Shown here one piece after another: positions 57,341 to 64,000 of a DNA stretch of 64,000 nt. Under the pieces are notes generated by a model. The model did not search any database. It had not been told where the DNA came from and saw only the letters and a list, made by a program, of their open reading frames with translations. Location of the stretch: assembly GCF_051622035.1 (NCBI RefSeq), contig NC_135366.1:129001-193000 (forward strand). The letters are read 5' to 3'. Each line of letters starts with the position of its first letter. Positions within the stretch are counted from its first letter, which is position 1. The translations under genes were made by a program, and so were the position numbers. Source of the stretch: Arctopsyche grandis (taxonomy: Eukaryota > Arthropoda > Insecta > Trichoptera > Hydropsychidae).

Positions 57341-60300
57341 TCACTGTTGATCACTGAAATAACGAATTTTATCACTTGAAGACTTGATGATGTTCTCCCA
57401 AGCTGGAAAATAAAAGTGAAAAAAGAGTTTAACGTCATGTGTGTACATTATTAAATGTGTTGTAAAAAGTTGTAAAACAACACATACCCATTCCGACGTA
57501 ATGAACGATTCTGTCGAGGTTGTAAATGTCTTTTGAAGTGGCAGTCGGTGCGAGATATCTCAACGCCTTGTCTCCTCCGACGCAAGTTTCCACCACTTGA
57601 CCTTCACCTTGAATGACTTTGTCCTTTGACGTGTCATTCGCATCTTCAGTCTTGGGGCAGCACGGAGGATCGGCTGCATCCGAACAATTACTTTTACTAA
57701 CAAATTTAATGCCATCTTTGACGGTGGCTCTACTCGATTTTTTGGAATGTTTAGAGTCATCGCTCACGACTTTCGATTTATCGCTGGACTCTCTAAATGG
57801 TTTTTCGTTGATAGCGGGAAAGTCAATGTTAGAATTATACACTACGGTGGAGGGGGGCGAATCGTTCACTCGGACGTTGTTATTGTTATTGGTGGAGTCC
57901 GAGTATTCGACGGTATCAGATCCTTGGGCGATTTCACCGTTTATCAGCTGTTCGTTGATGTCGAAGCCGAACGTAATGCCGTTCATATTTTGAATGTCGT
58001 CCGAGGACCTGTTGGGCTCCTCGTTCATGATGATCACCGGCGGCCGACTTTCGAACGATTGATTGATTTCGGCGGCGAGCGGCAGCACTACGTCCGGAGG
58101 CTTACTGGGGTTGTCGATTTTGTTATTCGAGTGATTAATTTTATTAGGCTTTGCGTTTGCGAAAGTATTACTATTGAGTACGTTTTCGGCGACACTATTC
58201 ACGGCACGGTAGTCCACGTACTGTTCGGAGATACAGTTTGCATCGTCGCCGCTGACGGTCGCCACACTGCCACTTGTGACCGTTTCGTCCTTGCTCTTAC
58301 TATCGAATGGTTTCGTCGATTCGTCTCCTTGCTTTTCATTGTACATTTTATGATTCTGAAACTTGTTGTCGACTTTCGATTTCACGGTGATTTTGTTGCA
58401 CATCTTTTGTCGCGATTCTAGAGCAGGATATTGTTCGCGAATGTACGTCTTGTGAATGTTCAGATCCGGTTGGTTGCCCAAATCCAAGCAGTTGGCCTTG
58501 ATAGATTTGGTTTTATCGTAGTCGTTGGAATTCTCCTTTAGCAGAAGGTTCTTGGTGTTTTCGACAGATATGTCGAAATGTTTGTCTTGAATTGTGACAT
58601 CGTTGGTGTAATAGTTGCAAGACTCGATGAGATCGGGAAAATTGTGTTGACGACTGACGGGCGGGGCGGAGGGTGGGGGAGAAACGGGTGGAGCGGCGCG
58701 GGCCATGTCAGCGTACGAGGCTTGAAATCGTTCACCAGACGCGTCGGCGGGCAGAGAGTGAACTGAATCTAAATCATCGTTAGAATCATTACTCTTGTCG
58801 GATGGCGGAGACGAAACGGAAGGATGGGCTCCGTTGCCAAAGCGCTTGTACAGCGTATCTCGTTCTTGATTGGAGCGTCCCCCGTTCGACGGTCTCATGT
58901 TCTGCACGTTGTGAGCGTAGAAGTTTGGCCTGTTGCGACCCTCATCACTGGGACTGTGACGCTTTCTGATTTTCTTCTTCTTAGTGACAGTCTGAAAATC
59001 GGACGTTTCGATGGCGTAAAACGGATCGTAGTCGATTATCGAAATGTCCAATTCCGCCGGAGATGCTTTGGATTTCTTCTGTTTGGTCATTGAAATGCTG
59101 GAAGTAGAAGCGATCAGATCAGTAGGCGTCGTCCGGTCATCCGAATCGTTATTTCTATTGTCTGTTTTACAATAAGGCTCGGATTCGTCGCTACACCACG
59201 ATCTTCTCTCGTTGTTCTTGCCGTTTGAAACAGACGCCGACTCAAACACACATGTCTTTTTAGTTTTACGAAAAGAGAGCGAATCCTTGGGAGAAGTGAG
59301 ATCGTCGAATTTCCTGCGAGATAGTTCTTCCATAGAATTGGCTCTCTTCAGCTTTGTCTCCAGCTTGTCCTTGACTCGGCGCTCCGTAGACCTCTTTTTA
59401 CTACTCTTGTCGTGATCGTTGTCATCCTTGGACTTGTTTATCGTTACTTTCCCGTTGATTCCGATTCCAGTATTCGACTTTGATTGATTTTTGCCATGAT
59501 GTTTCACATTATCCGCATCGGATTCGATAAATTTGATGATGTCGTCCAATTTTTCGTCACCTCGATAGCCATCTATCAACTCGGCGAGAGTTTGCGTTTC
59601 ATTTTTATATAATTTTTTACGTTTCTTTTGATTCTTCTGATTCGGTTGACTAGTTCCCGTGATTGAGCCTATATTTTGCACAGCGTTGTAGTTTTCGTCG
59701 AAATTTTTCTATGAAAAAGAAAAAACGCACAACAACATAAGTGGCGAAATAAATTGCGTGTTACAAGTAATGAGTAAAAATAAAAAAAAAAACAAACCTT
59801 ATCGGACTCGTGTTGAAATTGATGGGATTGTGACTGAAGAATGTTGATAACGTTTAAATGCGTATTGGGTATGACGGGGAAAGCATTAGAAGTGGCGCTG
59901 TTTGTGGGGCTATTTCCATCGATACTCGTAGGACCCGTCACACTTCGAACGGCACAATAGCTCGAAGGTAATTGCAGAGGTTTAGTCTCCAAGACGGAAG
60001 AAGGTGGAGTTTGAGTTACTGCAGGTGAAGTAATGCACCCATGATTTGAATCGACCAAATTCAGAGCATTCGAACTTCGATCTGTGACTGCCGCCTCACC
60101 GCTCATACTAGGCGAGACTATTTCTAATGTGGTTCTAGATGTATAACTCGGTATGTGTGAATTTTTCTGCGGCCTAAAAATGAATCGCAATAAAATATTT
60201 TGAACGTACAATATACATATGTACGTACGTACAGTAATTAAAATTTACCTAATATAATCCATCTCCGTTCCCTCATCATCGTCAAAATATCCAGATATAT

Positions 60301-62911
60301 AAGTCGGCTGCGGGCTACTGGCGGTGGGATGTTGAACGGGCGGAGAAGAAACGCGATCGCTCTCGTCGGTAGCTACGCTCAAAACCATATAATCTGGATT
60401 AGGAGGCTCGCCTAAGGGCGGTGGATTTATACATTTCACGGTAGCAATGTAATCATTTCCACTTATTCTAGGTTTGATCCCCCCACTCGTTCCGCAGCGC
60501 ACGTCTTCCAAAAACGTGCCAAAGTATTGCTAAAACATAAACAGCAGTGTGATTCTCAAAACAGTGGCGACGCGCGAAAGTGTACACGTACAAATAATAC
60601 ATAAACATACTTGATCGACGTTGGCGGGAAGACTGCCGCCGTGCAAGGATCGGGCGGAGACGGGAACCGGACGACGGTGACGTGCATGAGGTCGCGGCAA
60701 ACGAGCGTCCGCTCCGCTACCTGCGCCCGCCAAATCTTGAAGAGAACCGCTGTGTGGAAAGTGAGTTAAACTACGTTTGGCACGTCCACGCTTACCACAA
60801 TTGGCCCCGATCGATCCGATACTGCTGCAAGCCAATTGAAGCTCTTCTTCCGAAGCCTGTTCAGCTTTGTACAGAAGATTCTAAAAGTAGTTTCAATGTT
60901 ATTAAATATAGATTATATACACATATAGCATAAAATTGTGTAAAAACGTGAACCGACGAACCTTAAACAGAGAACTTTTCCCTTCTCGATCCTTGGGTCG
61001 TTTGTAAGTCACGGCTTCGTCTAACAGTGCGCGTAGCTGCTTTTCATTTAAATTTTCCAACTGCCCACTGTCTTCGCATAATATCTGTAACGGAAACGGA
61101 ACGATTGTCGGTAATTTAATTCTGAAATAGTACAAATTATAGTATATTTCGTCAAATTGCATATTTTGTCACGACAAATTAGCTTTTAAATATACACATA
61201 CGAGCGAGAGAGAGAGAGAGAGTGCAAACTCGGCTAAAATATAATATGCTGTAAGTGCATAAATATCGAAATCACTGCAAGTATCAGCACACGTCGTGTG
61301 ACTCTGTAAGAATTGTCGATCGATCTTTACGTTTACGTTTTATTGCAATGAAATAAATGTAGGTACAAATAAGTCGGCACGACACACTCGCGTTCACTTT
61401 CACACTACCTACACTGCGCACTATACTACGTTACGTTTGATTATCGTTCATCACCGTTGCGATAATTGCCGGGCGAGAGAACTGGCGTTTCTCAACGTGC
61501 GTACAATATCAAATTAAATAAAAAATTCGACGAGTCGTACTCTCTAAATCGAACGCTTAAATTTATTAATCGGCGAGATAACCTCAACATCGAACTGCTG
61601 ATAAACGATGACCCTGTCAAACGACCGATCACTCGACAACAGCCGTTGAAATGCGAAACTCACCGTAGTGCTCATAGTGCCGTTTGTTCCCTTAAATGTA
61701 CTTTTTCTCGATCCGAGTCGAAATTCACTTTTCGTTCGACGTACGGTGCTACTAGTATTTTTAAACAGTTTGCTGAATATATTCTCATTCAGCATGCAAT
61801 ATGCAACCTATGTGCCGAATCGACAACGCAGGATACACATTGACAACATGGTACGGCAATAGAGAACGAGTCGCTCGGTGGAAGAAGCGATATGTCGCGT
61901 ACCTCGCACCAATCGGTTCGTTTGTGCGAACGAAACGCGGAAATTTTGCCGAATTCGTAAATCGAAACGAAAACCGAGAAGTTACATGTCAACGTACAAC
62001 GTTTCTGTACATTTCAACTTGTTTTTTATTTAGGAAACGAAATAATCGTGTCGCATTTTAACCCCCTTGACCGTCATGTTTTCGGGAGGGGGGGGGGGGG
62101 GGTCGAACGGTTTGGGGGCTCCCTGCGGGCGATCTATTCTATGGGAAGTTACGACCGACCTCTCCTCGGGAGCACTCTTCGAACAATTACATAATTGAAG
62201 GCGAGCGAGCGCGTAGAAAACGTTCGGAGGGTGCGAAGACGATGAAAGCGAAAGCGAAAGCGAAATCGGCGGGTTCGTTTAAATCTTCGTGGCGAGGCAC
62301 GTCGTGGCGAGGCGAAAAGCGAAAATGTTGACAGGCGACAGAAGAGGCGCGAAACGTCACACGAGCCGACGACTATCGGACTATCGGACTATTCACGCGG
62401 TCCGCTTTGTCTCTAAATGCGATCGTGACGAATCAAAATCAGAGTGAAGTAAGAAAAAAAATGGCATACGCGAATCGGCGAGTCGGCGAATCCGAATGTC
62501 GAACGCTCGAACGTTCCAGAGAGCGGGGAAGAGCGAACTGTCAAAAGTGCGGAGAGGGGAGGGGAAGGTGGGGGAGGGGTGGAGTGGAGGTGGAAGTGGC
62601 AGCACTGCACTTGACTGCATCGAGCACGGCCGCGGAGGCGAGGGGAGTGGCGGGGAGGGGAGGGGAAAGAAAGAGCGAGAGAGACTGACCTCGTGGGGCG
62701 CAGAGGCGGGGGCGGCGGGGGCGACCGCTACGGGGGCGGAGGCCGAGGCGGTCGAGGGCGCAGCCGCAGCCGCAGCCGTAGAGGCGGAGGCGGACGTAGA
62801 CGCAGACTGGTGTCGATCTCGATCTCGATCTCGATCTCGATCTCGTTCCCGATCCCGATCCCGCTGGCGCTCCCGCTCCCGCTCGGGCGGGGTGGGCGGG
62901 GAGGGCGGCAT
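57341..62911 (-). CDS. Seven-exon gene for a large, mostly disordered conserved-looking protein
   Basis: Exons (all GT-AG): 62690-62911 (proposed first), 60962-61084, 60611-60880, 60249-60529, 59798-60173, 57488-59708, 57341-57402. Phases agree throughout, giving 1184 residues and a TGA. I do not recognise the family. Visible parts: an Arg-Glu/Arg-Asp run at about 10-33 and an Ala-rich stretch; a compact helical block at 85-130 (LNEKQLRALLDEA...KRPKDREGKSSLFK/NLLYKAEQ) whose coherent reading across a splice supports the model; a Pro/Ser-rich region; a second helical block at 464-486 (TLAELIDGYRGDEKLDDIIK); lysine-rich patches; SYADMARAA near 755-763; GITFGFDINEQ near 1003; and a C-terminal HYVGM/AWENIIKSSSDKIRYFS. 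No signal peptide, membrane span or enzyme motif. Codon use is unlike the repeats around it. Exon 1 is least certain: it fits by phase and by donor GAG/GTCAGT, but its composition is low-complexity. Confidence 0.8.
61085..62689 (-). other. Proposed first intron of the large gene
   Basis: 1.6 kb between the proposed exon 1 donor (GAG/GTCAGT) and the exon 2 acceptor (GTTACAG/ATATTA). It includes a GA run at about 61204-61222 and a poly-G tract of at least 15 at about 62087-62102. If exon 1 is wrong, this is the 5' flank instead. Confidence 0.45.
62812..62888. repeat. GATCTC-type hexamer repeat
   Basis: Seven or so tgatctcgatct-type hexamers decaying to gatccc and gctccc. On the minus strand this encodes the RD/RE run of proposed exon 1. 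Confidence 0.9.
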
Positions 62912-63149
62912 GTGTGCGGGCGGGGAGGGCGGTGGGCGGGAGGCGGCAATCAGCGGACGCGCGGCGGCGGCCGCAGCATCCCGCGGAGCCGCCGAGCCGC
63001 CGAGCCGCTGAGCCGCGAACCGCGAGCCGCGAAACCGCGAAGCCGCCCGCCGCTAACGCGCGCGGCTATGCCCGCCGATCGATGTGCCGCGGCCGCCCTC
63101 GCGATCCACTCGCCGCTCGCCGCTCGCCGCTCGTCACTCGTCACTCGCC

Positions 63150-63235
63150 TGGCTCACTCACCCACTCACCCACACACCCACACACCCACACTCACACACA
63201 CGCACACGCCACAGTCGCACTCGCCCTCACGCACA
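63150..63235. repeat. CACTCACC/CACACCCA simple repeat
   Basis: C/A-rich low-complexity run at the right end of the GC-rich block. Confidence 0.8.
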
Positions 63236-63339
63236 CCCGCGCACTCTCGTCCGCGCAGAGCAGCCACCCGTCACGTGCCGCGTCGAGCCTGCCCTGCTCT
63301 CCCACAAACCAACTTACAAACAACTTACAACTTTTTTAA

Positions 63340-63747
63340 AAAGGATATTACATGTATTGAAAGAGTTCAAAGGAGAATTTCAAAGATTCCTTCTGAACTC
63401 AAATCACTTTCTTATAATGAAAGATTGAAAATAATGAATCTCACTACATTGGAGACGAGAAGAACTAGAGGTGACTTAATCAAAGTCTATAAAATTCTTA
63501 ATAATCACTATAATTGTCATATGTCTAATGTTATTTCATTCAACATAAATACTCACCTCAGAGGTCACTCGCTTAGACTCCAAAAAGATCTAATAAATTG
63601 ATCAGAGATACATTATTTTCTAACAGAGTGGTTTCAGTTTGGAATAGTCTTCCCAACGATTTAGTAAACTCAATTAATATTAATATTTTTAAGAATAAAC
63701 TTGATACTTTTTTTAAAAAGGATTTTTGTGATTCTTCTTTCCCATAA
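63340..63747 (+). pseudogene. CR1/L2-like LINE ORF2 C-terminal tail
   Basis: Peptide IERVQRRISKIPSELKSLSY, ERLKIMNLTTLETRRTRGDL and IKVYKILN matches the C-terminal domain of CR1/L2-type LINEs. After a frameshift near 63600 it continues with FSNRVVSVWNSLPNDLVNSI and FKNKLDTFFKKDF to a TAA at 63747. It is a 5'-truncated copy (the whole RT is absent), directly abutting the GC-rich block, with a T-rich 3' flank. Confidence 0.82.
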
Positions 63748-63896
63748 TCATATTTCTGTATTTTTTTCTTTTTTGTTTATATATTTGATATTTTTTTTCT
63801 TCTCTTATTTTATTTTATTTTAATATTGTTTTTTTTTTTAATGTATTTTAATTTTTCTCATTTTTTTATTGCATATATGTATAATTTGTAAAATAT

Positions 63897-64000
63897 TGTT
63901 GCGTAGGTGTGGGTGGAGGATCCAAGTAAAAGGCCAACAGTCGTTTCACAGCATTTATTGATGATTAAGAAGATACACGCAGTGTCACTGCTAAGTCCAG
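63897..64000 (-). mobile_element. Second copy of the 32.7-kb LTR, cut by the window edge
   Basis: Starts tgttgcgtaggtgtgggtgg and matches the reverse complement of about 33028-33131 with few differences. ATAT directly precedes it (63893-63896), the same tetranucleotide that flanks the other copy. Whether it is solo or part of a full element cannot be seen. Confidence 0.75.

Larger units (their letters stand above)
62107..63330. promoter_or_regulatory. CpG- and GC-rich block, likely promoter region
   Basis: The only extended CpG-rich part of the window, with gcgag, gcgaaagcgaaa and cgccgccg runs. It overlaps the proposed first exon of the minus-strand gene and extends upstream of it. The position suits a promoter or 5' leader. 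Long frames on both strands here are low-complexity. Confidence 0.5.

Noticed and set aside
57613-59415. Plus-strand frames up to 224 codons
   Set aside because: Antisense to exon 6 of the minus-strand gene, with no motif of their own.
38840-60230. ACATATGTATGTACATA patches as regulatory sites
   Set aside because: They occur all over the window next to unrelated features, so they are background simple repeats.
62496-63601. 171- and 302-codon + frames with RS or GG repeats
   Set aside because: Low-complexity GC-rich frames; the larger one runs straight into the CR1-like LINE tail, so it is a chance fusion.

Overview
This is eukaryotic and very probably insect DNA. It has split genes with GT-AG introns, telomere-like CCTAA/TTAGG-rich satellites, BEL/Pao, R1-clade, CR1/Jockey-like and RTE retroelements, many hAT-type DNA transposons, and an AT-rich background full of short ACATATGTATGTACATA-type motifs. 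I cannot assign the order.

Layout. 1-32333 is a satellite domain. Family A, an ~85-bp monomer whose CCTAACC box lies on the + strand, fills 1-2898, 10934-16706 and 17409-18616. It is split by a complete, very young BEL element (2904-10933) and by a short LINE fragment (16707-17408). At 18617-22486 lies a decayed R1-clade LINE. To its right the polarity flips: family B (68-78 bp monomers, GGTTAGG on the + strand) covers 22487-28190, and family A returns inverted at 28191-32333. Higher-order repeats of about 1787, 1607, 1359, 568, 565 and 170 bp are visible.

32334-51800 is a transposon-rich interval. It holds a solo LTR, a LINE interrupted by a modular insert, fragments of hAT and Tigger transposases, and at least six short inverted-repeat elements, most with recognisable target-site duplications (TSDs). 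Its one host gene is a two-exon AIFM3-like Rieske/flavoprotein reductase (38887-40598, minus).

51801-64000 holds a long AT-rich, microsatellite-rich stretch, then a seven-exon minus-strand gene (57341-62911) for a ~1184-residue, mostly disordered protein that I do not recognise. Its first exon lies in a CpG-rich block. The window ends with a LINE 3' tail and the edge of a second copy of the LTR seen at 32.7 kb.

Only the two host genes look functional. The BEL element has an intact main frame and near-identical LTRs. All other coding remnants are broken. The most unusual feature is the satellite domain: two satellites share a telomere-like box and change polarity at an R1-clade retrotransposon.
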